This document shows, in pieces, positions 16,632-23,617 of a DNA stretch of 64,000 nucleotides; the stretch's first letter is position 1, and every line of letters starts with the position of its first letter. Location: contig NZ_JALDAX010000013.1 in NCBI RefSeq assembly GCF_022698145.1, positions 215,943 to 279,942 of the forward strand. Reading direction: 5' to 3'. Below the pieces are notes generated by a model. It ran no database searches. It was not told where the DNA came from and saw only the letters and a list, made by a program, of their open reading frames with translations. Position numbers and translations under genes: made by a program. This DNA is from Streptomyces spinosisporus (GTDB lineage: Bacteria; Actinomycetota; Actinomycetes; Streptomycetales; Streptomycetaceae).

Positions 16632-17759
16632 ATGTCCATGGCAGGGAATCTGCGGAAGGTCACGCACCTCAGCAGGGTCGGCGGCCTCCGCAAGGTGGCA
16701 CGGCTGGCCCGGCGACGCCCCCGCGTCGACCTGAGCCACCCGGCCCGCTCCCCTCTGGGCTCCTCCGTGGTCAACTGCGTCACCTACCGGGAGGGCGAGC
16801 GGGTGCCGGGCGGCAGCGACCTGGTCGACGCCGTGGAGCGGGTGCGCAAGCACGGTGACGGGTTCGTGTGGCTGGGGCTGCACGAACCGACGGACCAGGA
16901 GTTCGCGGGCATCGCCGAGCTCTTCGACCTGCACCCGCTGGCGGTCGAGGACGCGATCGAGGCCCATCAGCGTCCGAAGCTGGAGCGGTACGACGAGACG
17001 CTGTTCGCGGTGTTCAAGACCGTCTGCTACGTCGAGCACGAGGAGCTGACGGCGACGAGCGAGGTGGTCGACACCGGCGAGATCATGGTGTTCGTCGGCG
17101 AGGACTTCGTGATCACGGTCCGGCACGGCAGGCATGGCTCCCTCGGTCCGCTGCGCGAGGAGCTGGAGTCCGATCCGGATCAGCTCGCCAAGGGGCCGGC
17201 GGCGGTGCTGCACGCGGTCGCGGACCATGTGGTCGACGACTATCTGCAGGTCACCGACGCGGTCCAGGCGGACATCGACCAGGTGGAGATGGATGTGTTC
17301 GCGGAGAACGGCGCGCGGGCGGACCCGGGCCGGATGTACCAGTTGAAGCGCGAACTCCTCGAGCTGAAGCGGGCCGTCGTGCCGCTCACCCGCCCGGTCG
17401 AGGATCTCGCGACCCGGCCGATCCGGGTGGTGCCCCCGGAGATACAGGCCTACTTCAGGGACGTCCTCGACCATTTGATGCGGGTGAAGGAGCAGATCGC
17501 CTCCTTCGACGAACTGCTCAATTCGATCCTGCAGGCCCATCTCGCGCAGGTCACGGTGGCGCAGAACGAGGACATGCGCAAGATCACGGCCTGGGCCGCG
17601 GTGATCGCCGTTCCGACGATGGTGTGCGGTGTGTACGGCATGAACTTCGATCACATGCCGGAACTGCACTGGACGTTCGGCTACCCCCTCGTCCTCGGCG
17701 TCATATCCATCGCCTGTCTGGTTCTGCACCGCGGCTTCAGGCGCAACGGCTGGCTGTGA
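16632..17759 (+). CDS. corA: CorA family magnesium/cobalt transporter
   Basis: CorA is a pentameric Mg2+ channel in the inner membrane. The 375-residue protein has the large cytoplasmic alpha/beta funnel domain, long coiled helices (ending YFRDVLDHLMRVKEQIASFDELLNSILQAHLAQVT), and two C-terminal TM segments. The selectivity motif GMN is at residues 336-338 in VYGMNFDHMPEL. A basic N-tail (RRRPRVDLSHPARSP) precedes the domain. ATG at 16632 has a good AAGGAG 7 nt upstream; a second ATG two codons on is possible. Its stop is 18 bp from the convergent CBS gene. Confidence 0.95.
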   Translation: MSMAGNLRKVTHLSRVGGLRKVARLARRRPRVDLSHPARSPLGSSVVNCVTYREGERVPGGSDLVDAVERVRKHGDGFVWLGLHEPTDQEFAGIAELFDLHPLAVEDAIEAHQRPKLERYDETLFAVFKTVCYVEHEELTATSEVVDTGEIMVFVGEDFVITVRHGRHGSLGPLREELESDPDQLAKGPAAVLHAVADHVVDDYLQVTDAVQADIDQVEMDVFAENGARADPGRMYQLKRELLELKRAVVPLTRPVEDLATRPIRVVPPEIQAYFRDVLDHLMRVKEQIASFDELLNSILQAHLAQVTVAQNEDMRKITAWAAVIAVPTMVCGVYGMNFDHMPELHWTFGYPLVLGVISIACLVLHRGFRRNGWL

Positions 17760-17777
17760 CGTGCCTCGCCGGACGGG

Positions 17778-18206
17778 TCAGCTCGTCGTCGACCTGGCGT
17801 AGACGCTGTGGGCGAAGTCGGCGATCTGGTCCTCCGTCAGATGCTGGGCCAGGTCGGCTTCGCTGATCATGCCGACCAACCGCTTGTTCTCGATGACGGG
17901 GAGCCGGCGGATCTGGTGGTCCTGCATCTCCCGGAGCACGTCGCCCACATCGGCGCCCGACTCGATCCAGCGTGGGGTGCCGTGGGCCATCTCGCCCGCG
18001 GTGACCCGGGCCGGGTCGTGGCCCATGGCCACACAGCCGATGACGATGTCGCGGTCGGTGAGAATGCCGCACAGCCGCTCGTTCTCGTCGCTGATGGGCA
18101 GGGCTCCGACGTTCAGCTCACGCATCAGCTGGGCCGCGCGGTCCAGCGTCTCGTGGGCGGGGATCCACTGGGCGCCACGGTGCATGATGTCTCCGGCAGT
18201 GGTCAT
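17778..18206 (-). CDS. Tandem CBS domain protein
   Basis: The protein is 142 residues and consists of two CBS motifs only (about 8-60 and 73-125), the second marked by DHQIRRLPVIENKRLVGMISEADLA and the first by LNVGALPISDENERLCGILTDRDIV. Paired CBS modules bind adenine nucleotides (AMP, ATP, SAM) and regulate partner proteins. No catalytic domain is attached. GGGAGG lies upstream of the ATG. It converges on corA, but no functional link can be inferred from that alone. Confidence 0.9.
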   Translation of the reverse strand: MTTAGDIMHRGAQWIPAHETLDRAAQLMRELNVGALPISDENERLCGILTDRDIVIGCVAMGHDPARVTAGEMAHGTPRWIESGADVGDVLREMQDHQIRRLPVIENKRLVGMISEADLAQHLTEDQIADFAHSVYARSTTS

Positions 18207-18360
18207 GGGGTACCTCCCGGTGCCGGACGGCCGGCGCGGCGCGGGACGCACCGCTAGTCCCGGCGCCCTACATTCTCGCGGCGCGGCTCGCCCGGTGCAC
18301 CCGGAACCGCGCGGTAACAGACGAACCGGAAAGGCCGGGCGAGGGGCGTTCAGTGCCGCG

Positions 18361-18774
18361 TCAAACCGAGAAGCCGACGATCCTGTGCGGGACGACGCGG
18401 ATGATGACGCGGACCTCGTCGTCCTTCTCTGCGGGCGGGTCGATGCCGAGGTACTTGTGCGAGAGCTCGTGCGGGAGCCGCTTGCCCTCGTCGGGGAGGA
18501 TCTCGGCGGTGCCGCGGATCTCGGCCGAGGTGTAGGGGTCGGCGAGGTCGAAGACCGAGAGGCTCACACGGGGATCGCGGCGGAGATTGCGCACCTTCTG
18601 GCGTCCGTCGGTGGAGGAGAAGAGCACGGTGTCGCCGTCGCGCTTGATCCAGACCACCGAGTTCTGGGGGGCGCCGTCGGGGCCGAGGGTGGCGACGCTG
18701 GCGAAGTTCTTGCCGTCCAGCAGGGCGCGGACGGCATCGGTGAGAGGAATCGGATCGCTCGGGGAGGGCGTCAT
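18361..18774 (-). CDS. PPOX-class (split beta-barrel) F420/FMN-dependent protein
   Basis: The 137-residue split-barrel protein shows the PPOX/FDOR pattern: LLDGKNFASVATLGPDGAPQNSVVWIKRDGDTVLFSS, then RKVRNLRRDPRVSLSVFD with the phosphate- or cofactor-binding Arg/Lys, and a C-terminal strand ending in HRIVGFSV. Many actinobacterial members bind F420; others bind FMN or heme. The exact reaction is unknown. It is a single gene, cytosolic, on the minus strand next to the CBS gene with a 154-bp gap. Confidence 0.87.
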   Translation of the reverse strand: MTPSPSDPIPLTDAVRALLDGKNFASVATLGPDGAPQNSVVWIKRDGDTVLFSSTDGRQKVRNLRRDPRVSLSVFDLADPYTSAEIRGTAEILPDEGKRLPHELSHKYLGIDPPAEKDDEVRVIIRVVPHRIVGFSV

Positions 18775-18823
18775 GGGGACAGGCTAACTGCATGCACGCG
18801 CATATAAAAGCGGTGAGCGGCGT

Positions 18824-19456
18824 TCACCCCCGCCACGCCGGGCGGCGCGGATCGTCGGCGCGTACGAGGACGTCGGCGGTGCCGGCCGGGTCGGTCTCGT
18901 CCTCGTAGCGCTCGAAGGCGGGGAGGGTCCAGTGCTCGGACTCGGGGGTGCGCCGGTGCAGAGCGCCGGACGAGAGGAGGACATGGACGGTCAGGTCGAA
19001 GGGGAACCAGTGCCGCAGCAGGAGGGGACCATGGAGCAACAGGAAGCCGCCGGGCGGGAGTTGGACGTAGGGGCTGCGGGTGGCTCGGTCGGTGACCGGG
19101 TCCCACAGGTCCGGCAGCACACGCCCGTCGCCGCCGGGTTCGAGGTGGCCGAAGACCTCGCGCCACAGGGCGCCGGTGTCCAGCCGGCCGTCGTAGTAGG
19201 CGTCGATGTCGTGGCGGCCGTACTCCAGCCGGACCGAGGCGGGTCGCAGAAACCCCTCGGCGGCCACGGTCAGGGACGGGCGGCCGCGTATCCGCAGGGC
19301 CTCGGCGACGCGCTCCGCGAGGTCTCCCGGGTCGGCCGCGGGGGCTCCGTCGAAGGCGACCCGGGGCCAAGGACTGCCGTCGGCCGGTTCGAGGTCGAGC
19401 AGACGCTCGGCGATGAGGTCGCCGAGCCGGTCCCACGTGATCGCTTCCAGTCGCAC
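18824..19456 (-). CDS. Uridine-kinase-like protein lacking a P-loop
   Basis: This 210-residue protein has the outline of Streptomyces proteins labelled uridine kinase: LEAITWDRLGDLIAERL, then VAFDGAPAADPGDLAERVAEAL where a nucleoside kinase would have its Walker A, and later YGRHDIDAYYDGRLDTGALWREVFG, LPPGGFLLLHGPLLLRHWFPFDLTVHV and the CHR-type RRTPESEHWTLPAFERYE. The Walker A GxxGxGKS is absent (GAPAADPG instead), so kinase activity is doubtful. The start is GTG at 19456. It diverges from DUF2293 across a region holding a 16-bp tandem repeat. Confidence 0.75.
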   Translation of the reverse strand: MRLEAITWDRLGDLIAERLLDLEPADGSPWPRVAFDGAPAADPGDLAERVAEALRIRGRPSLTVAAEGFLRPASVRLEYGRHDIDAYYDGRLDTGALWREVFGHLEPGGDGRVLPDLWDPVTDRATRSPYVQLPPGGFLLLHGPLLLRHWFPFDLTVHVLLSSGALHRRTPESEHWTLPAFERYEDETDPAGTADVLVRADDPRRPAWRG

Positions 19457-19511
19457 ACGGCCATCATGCGCCGGCCGCTGGACGGGATGCACAAACGGGA
19501 TGCGCAGAACG

Positions 19512-19589
19512 GGCAGGCACAGGACGAGGCAGGCACAGGACGAGGCAGGCACAGGGCGGTTCAGGCACAGGGCGGACAGGCACAGGGGG
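19512..19589. repeat. 16-bp tandem repeat, five copies
   Basis: There are five copies of a unit of consensus GGCAGGCACAGGACGA. The first two are identical, the third and fourth end in GGGCGG, and the last is partial. The repeat occupies most of the 177-bp divergent gap between the kinase-like gene and the DUF2293 gene. Confidence 0.9.
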
Positions 19590-19633
19590 AGATCGGGGTG
19601 ATCCGAAGTCCGGTCAGGGGGAATGAATCAGTC

Positions 19634-20329
19634 ATGGCACGTCTTGCAACTCCCGGGGCCCGCACCGGGCTTCTCGTCTTCCAGCCGCTCAAGAGACGGA
19701 TGTGCACGGAGTGTCACGCGGGGCCGCTGGCGCTGCTCGTGCTCGAGGACGGGGCACCGCGGTGTCTCGACTGTGCCGACCTCGGCCATCTGGTGTTCCT
19801 GCCGCGCGGCGACACCGCGCTGACGCGGCGGTCACGCGAGGAGAGCACGTTGTCGGCGGTCGTGGTCCGCTTCAACCGGCGCAAGGCGCGGTACGAGCGG
19901 CAGGGCGTCCTGGTCGAGGAGGAGGGGCTGGCCCGTGCCGAGGAGCGATGCCTCGCGGACGCCGAGGCGCGACGGCGGCGCCGGGTGCGGGACGCGCGGC
20001 GCCGGGCGGCGGAGGACGTGCGGTTCACGGAGGCGTTCGCGGCGGAGATACGGCGGCTGTATCCCGGGTGCCCGGCGGAGCGGGCCCTGGCGGTCGCGGC
20101 GCACGCCTCGGTGCGGGGCAGCGGACGGGTGGGCCGGAGCGCGGCGGGGCGCGCGCTGTCCAGAGGCGCGGTGGTCTCGGCGGTCGTGGCCTCCGTACGT
20201 CATCTGGACACGCCCTACGACCAGTTGCTGATGAGCGGCGTGCCGCGGCACGAGGCCCGGCGGCGGATCAGGCCGGCGGTGGAGACGGTGTTGCGGGGTT
20301 GGCAGGCGCAGAGGGAGGAGGCGGGTTGA
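19634..20329 (+). CDS. DUF2293 domain protein
   Basis: The 231-residue protein has a Cys-containing N-terminal module (KRRMCTECHAGPL and PRCLDCADLGHLVFL, a CxxC...CxxC zinc-ribbon-like pair), a long basic helical middle (about 75-125, many Arg) and the DUF2293 domain near the C-terminus (AEIRRLYPGCPAERALAVAAHAS to HEARRRIRPAVETVL). No function is established for DUF2293. The zinc pair and basic helix suggest nucleic acid binding, an inference only. ATG at 19634 follows AGGGGGAA. The stop (TGA 20327-20329) lies inside the first unit of a 15-bp tandem array. Confidence 0.82.
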   Translation: MARLATPGARTGLLVFQPLKRRMCTECHAGPLALLVLEDGAPRCLDCADLGHLVFLPRGDTALTRRSREESTLSAVVVRFNRRKARYERQGVLVEEEGLARAEERCLADAEARRRRRVRDARRRAAEDVRFTEAFAAEIRRLYPGCPAERALAVAAHASVRGSGRVGRSAAGRALSRGAVVSAVVASVRHLDTPYDQLLMSGVPRHEARRRIRPAVETVLRGWQAQREEAG

Positions 20330-20445
20330 CGAGGGGCGGGCCGAGGAGGGGCGGGCTGACCAGAGGCGAGTCGAGGAGAGGTGGGCTGACCAGAGGCGGG
20401 TTGAGGAGAGGCGGGTCAGGGAGAGGTGGGTTGACGAGAGATGGG
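20316..20445. repeat. 15-bp minisatellite straddling the DUF2293 stop codon
   Basis: Eight 15-bp units run from 20316 to 20435, plus a partial ninth. The consensus is GAGAGGCGGGTTGAC, with units alternating between TGAC and CGAG/TGAG endings, so there is a 30-bp higher-order period. Unit 1 contains the DUF2293 TGA. The following stretch to 20579 has no other feature. Confidence 0.9.
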
Positions 20446-20579
20446 GCCTGGGTGGGCGTGCTGGACGTCTGCGTATGTGCCTGCGTTCTTCGGCCATGGT
20501 CACCGAGTCGGTACGGCAATTCACTTGAAGTGACGGGAGGTGCCGGGGATGATCTCGGCTCGACGCGGGAGTTGACGAC

Positions 20580-21059
20580 ATGATCGATGGACCGTATCTG
20601 TGGCTGACGGTGCTGGGCGTGCTCGGAACGGGCCTGGTGGCGGGGGTTTTCTGCGGGTTCTCGACGTTCGTGATGAGGGGGCTGGCGTCGCTGCCGCCCG
20701 CGCAGGGTGTCGCGGCGATGAACGCGATCAATGTGACGGCGGTGATGCCGGCGTTCATGTTGGTGTTCGTGGGGTCGGCGGTGCTGTGTGCGGTGCTCGC
20801 CGTGGTGACGTTCGTGCTGTGGCCGGGCGACGGGAAGGTGGAGTTGCTGCTGGGCAGCGCGCTGTATCTGTTCGGTTCGTTCGGGGTGACGATGGTCGCG
20901 AACGTGCCGCGCAACGACGCGTTGCTCAGGCTGGATCCGGGCACTCCGGAAGCGGCCGCGTACTGGCCCTCGTATGTGCGCGAATGGACCTTCTGGAACC
21001 ACGTTCGCACGGTCGCGTCGGCGGGAGCGGCAGTGGCGTACGTGCTGGCGCTGAGGTGA
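20580..21059 (+). CDS. DUF1772 (anthrone-oxygenase-like) membrane protein
   Basis: The 159-residue protein has four TM segments (about 7-30, 52-78, 85-107 and 137-157). Between the last two lies a conserved loop, NVPRNDALLRLDPGTPEAAAYWPSYVREWTFWNHVRT, which is the DUF1772 hallmark. Some fungal and bacterial relatives act as anthrone or noranthrone oxygenases in polyketide pathways, but no polyketide cluster is present here. The start is ATG 20580 with a poor ribosome site (GGAG about 15 nt away). It is followed after 90 bp by gltD. Confidence 0.82.
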   Translation: MIDGPYLWLTVLGVLGTGLVAGVFCGFSTFVMRGLASLPPAQGVAAMNAINVTAVMPAFMLVFVGSAVLCAVLAVVTFVLWPGDGKVELLLGSALYLFGSFGVTMVANVPRNDALLRLDPGTPEAAAYWPSYVREWTFWNHVRTVASAGAAVAYVLALR

Positions 21060-21149
21060 GCGCACCGGCGGCGCTCCACCCCTCTGCGGGGGTGGCCCCG
21101 GAGTCGTATCGTGGCCGGAAGAGGGCTTGCGTAGGCAAGGGAGACGGCC

Positions 21150-22637
21150 ATGGCCGATCCCAAGGGATTCATGACCACGCCTCGCCGGGACTGGCCTCGA
21201 CGGCCGGTCGAGGAGCGGGTCAGGGACTGGCACGAGGTCTATGTCCCCGGGGCGCTGCTGCCCATCATCGGCAAGCAGGCGGACCGGTGCATGGACTGCG
21301 GTATCCCGTTCTGCCACGACGCGTGCCCGTTGGGCAATCTGATCCCGGAGTGGAACGACCTGGTCAGCCGGGACGACTGGCGGGCGGCGGCCGACCGGCT
21401 GCACGCCACGAACAACTTCCCCGAGTTCACCGGGCGGTTGTGTCCCGCGCCGTGCGAGGCGGGGTGTGTGCTCGCCATCAACCAGCCGGCGGTCACCATC
21501 AAGAACGTCGAGGTGGCGATAGCCGACAAGGCCTGGGAGTCGGGTTTCGCGCCGCCGCAGCCGCCGGACCGGCTCTCCGGGCGGACGGTCGCGGTCGTCG
21601 GGTCGGGGCCCGCTGGGCTGGCGGCGGCGCAGCAGTTGACCCGGGCGGGGCACACGGTCGCGGTGTACGAGAAGGACGACCGGCTCGGCGGGCTGATGCG
21701 GTACGGCATCCCCGAGTTCAAGATGGAGAAGCGCCATCTGGACCGGCGGTTGGAGCAGATGCGGGCCGAGGGGACGAAGTTCCGTACGTCGACGGCGGTC
21801 GGGCGGGATGTCGGGGCGGTGGAGCTGCGGTCGCGATACGACGCCGTGGTGGTCGCCACGGGGGCGACGGCGTGGCGTGAACTGTCCGTACCCGGGCGGG
21901 AGTTGGCCGGGGTGGTGCAGGCGATGGAGTATCTGCCGCTGGCCAACCGGGTGCGGGAGGGGGACCTGGAGACCTCGCCGATGTCCGCCGCGGGCAGGCA
22001 TGTCGTCATCGTCGGCGGCGGCGACACGGGGGCGGACTGCCTGGGGACCGCGGTGCGTGAAGGGGCGGCGTCCGTCACGCAGTTGGACATCTACGCCCAG
22101 CCTGGCGCCGACCGAGACGAGGAGATCGAGCCCTGGCCGACGTACCCGAAGATCTACCGGATGTCGGCCGCCCACGAGGAGGCCCGCGATCTGCGGACGG
22201 CGCCTGCGGCGGACGTGGACGCGCGGCTGTTCGCGGCGTCCACGCTGCGCTTCGAGGGGGACGCCTCGGGATGTGTGCGGTCGCTGCACCTGGTCGAGGT
22301 GGACGCGGCGCGCAGCCCGCTGCCCGGCAGCGAACGGACGCTCCCCGCCGACCTGGTGCTGCTCGCGCTCGGCTTCTCCGGACCCGACCGCGGGGACGGG
22401 CTCATCGACCAGCTGGGCCTGGCGATGGAGCCGCGCGGCACGATCACCCGCGACGCCTCCTTCGCGACGAACGTGCCCGGGGTCTTCGCGGCCGGGGACG
22501 CGGCACGCGGGCAGTCGCTGATCGTGTGGGCGATCGCGGAGGGGCGCGCCGTGGCGGCGGCCGTCGACAGCTACCTGACCGGCAGCTCACAACTACCGGC
22601 ACCGATCGGCCCGTACGACCGACCGATGGCGGTGTAA
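21150..22637 (+). CDS. gltD: Glutamate synthase small subunit-like protein
   Basis: GltD passes electrons from NADPH via FAD and [4Fe-4S] clusters to the large GOGAT subunit. The 495-residue product has Fe-S cysteines C47, C50, C55, C59 (CMDCGIPFCHDACPLGN) and C98, C102, C106 (CPAPCEAGC), the FAD motif VVGSGPAGLAAAQQL (150-164), the NADPH motif IVGGGDTGADC (about 285-296) and a C-terminal GD box (GVFAAGDAARGQSLIVWAI). No gltB lies next to it, so it may serve a distant large subunit or another oxidoreductase. Its last codons (about SSQLPAPIGPYDRPMAV) form the first copy of a long degenerate repeat array. Confidence 0.93.
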   Translation: MADPKGFMTTPRRDWPRRPVEERVRDWHEVYVPGALLPIIGKQADRCMDCGIPFCHDACPLGNLIPEWNDLVSRDDWRAAADRLHATNNFPEFTGRLCPAPCEAGCVLAINQPAVTIKNVEVAIADKAWESGFAPPQPPDRLSGRTVAVVGSGPAGLAAAQQLTRAGHTVAVYEKDDRLGGLMRYGIPEFKMEKRHLDRRLEQMRAEGTKFRTSTAVGRDVGAVELRSRYDAVVVATGATAWRELSVPGRELAGVVQAMEYLPLANRVREGDLETSPMSAAGRHVVIVGGGDTGADCLGTAVREGAASVTQLDIYAQPGADRDEEIEPWPTYPKIYRMSAAHEEARDLRTAPAADVDARLFAASTLRFEGDASGCVRSLHLVEVDAARSPLPGSERTLPADLVLLALGFSGPDRGDGLIDQLGLAMEPRGTITRDASFATNVPGVFAAGDAARGQSLIVWAIAEGRAVAAAVDSYLTGSSQLPAPIGPYDRPMAV

Positions 22638-23400
22638 CGCGGACCGCGCCGACCGGACCGTACGACCGACCGAGGCGGTGCATAGCGAACCGGCCGGGGC
22701 CTCCTGCCACCGCCCGACGGCCGTGCAGCGCGGACCGGCCGGGGGCCGCCTTCGGAGAAGTGCCAGGGCGGGGACTGCGCAGGGACGAGCCGGGGGCTGC
22801 TGCAGGTGATCGACAGCTGTCCGACCCGCAGATCACGGCTGCCCGCGCCGATCGGACCGTACGACCGGCCGATGGCGGTGTTAGTGCGGACCGGCCGGGA
22901 CCTCCGCCACCGCCCGACGGCCGTGCAGCCCAAACGGGCCGGGGGCCCGCCTTCGGAAAAGTGCCGGGGCGGCGGGGCCTGCGCGGGAACCAGCCGGGGG
23001 GCTGCTGCGAGTGATCGACAGCTGTCCGACCGGCAGTTCGCGGCCGCCCGCGCCGATCGGACCGTACGACCGGCCGAGGCGGTGCATAGCCGACCGGGTG
23101 GGGCCTCCTGCCACCGCCCGATGGCCGAAGACAGCGGACCGGCCGGGGATTTGCCTCCGGAGGAGCGCCGGACCAGCCGGGGACCCGCCTCCGGAGGAGT
23201 CCCGGAGCGGTGGGGACTGTCCGGGTGCCGGCCGTCGGTCACTGCGGCCGTGCAGCGCGGAGCCGTTGGAATCTTCCGCCACCGCCCGATCGCCATGCAG
23301 CCCCCACCAGACACGGTCCTGCCTCCGGAGGAGCGTCCGCGGTGGTCGGTCCTGCTCGGGGACGAGGTGAGGGCTGCTGCCGGGGGACGAGGCTGGGGTG
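22563..23400. repeat. Degenerate long direct-repeat array grown from the gltD 3' end
   Basis: A block starting TCGACAGCT and containing CCGATCGGnCCGTACGACC, then GCCACCGCCCGA and GGnCTGCTGC, recurs at 22563, 22810 and 23015 (spacings 247 and 205 bp), with a decayed partial copy to about 23400. The first copy covers the last about 25 codons of gltD and its stop. Copy 1 also holds an inner duplication of the CCGTACGACC segment. CCTCCGGAGG palindromes occur three times in the last copy (near 23154, 23188 and 23322). No convincing gene is seen in 22638-23617; 23401-23617 is plain upstream sequence of the next gene. Confidence 0.85.
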
Positions 23401-23617
23401 CGGCCTCATGCCCGTTCTGGATTTCTGCTTTGAGTTGTCCGAAAAGTGGCTTCTGGGCTACAGGGATCCGAACGGCGGTGGGATCCTCGTAGAAGGAGGC
23501 GTGCCGCGTTCGGCCGGGTCCCCGCCCACTGCGGCCGCCCCATCCTTCGTTCCGCCGTCAGGCGCAGGGCCACCCCCGCGCGTCCCCCCTGTTGGCGGCC
23601 GGTCCTGGAGGGTGTCG

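Noticed and set aside
22563..23400. Possible CRISPR array
   Set aside because: Only three units of 205-247 bp, degenerate, without uniform short repeats or unique spacers, and no cas genes.
22806..23492. Open frame within the repeat array as a gene
   Set aside because: It has no ribosome site, consists of repeat sequence open in several frames, and shows no domain.
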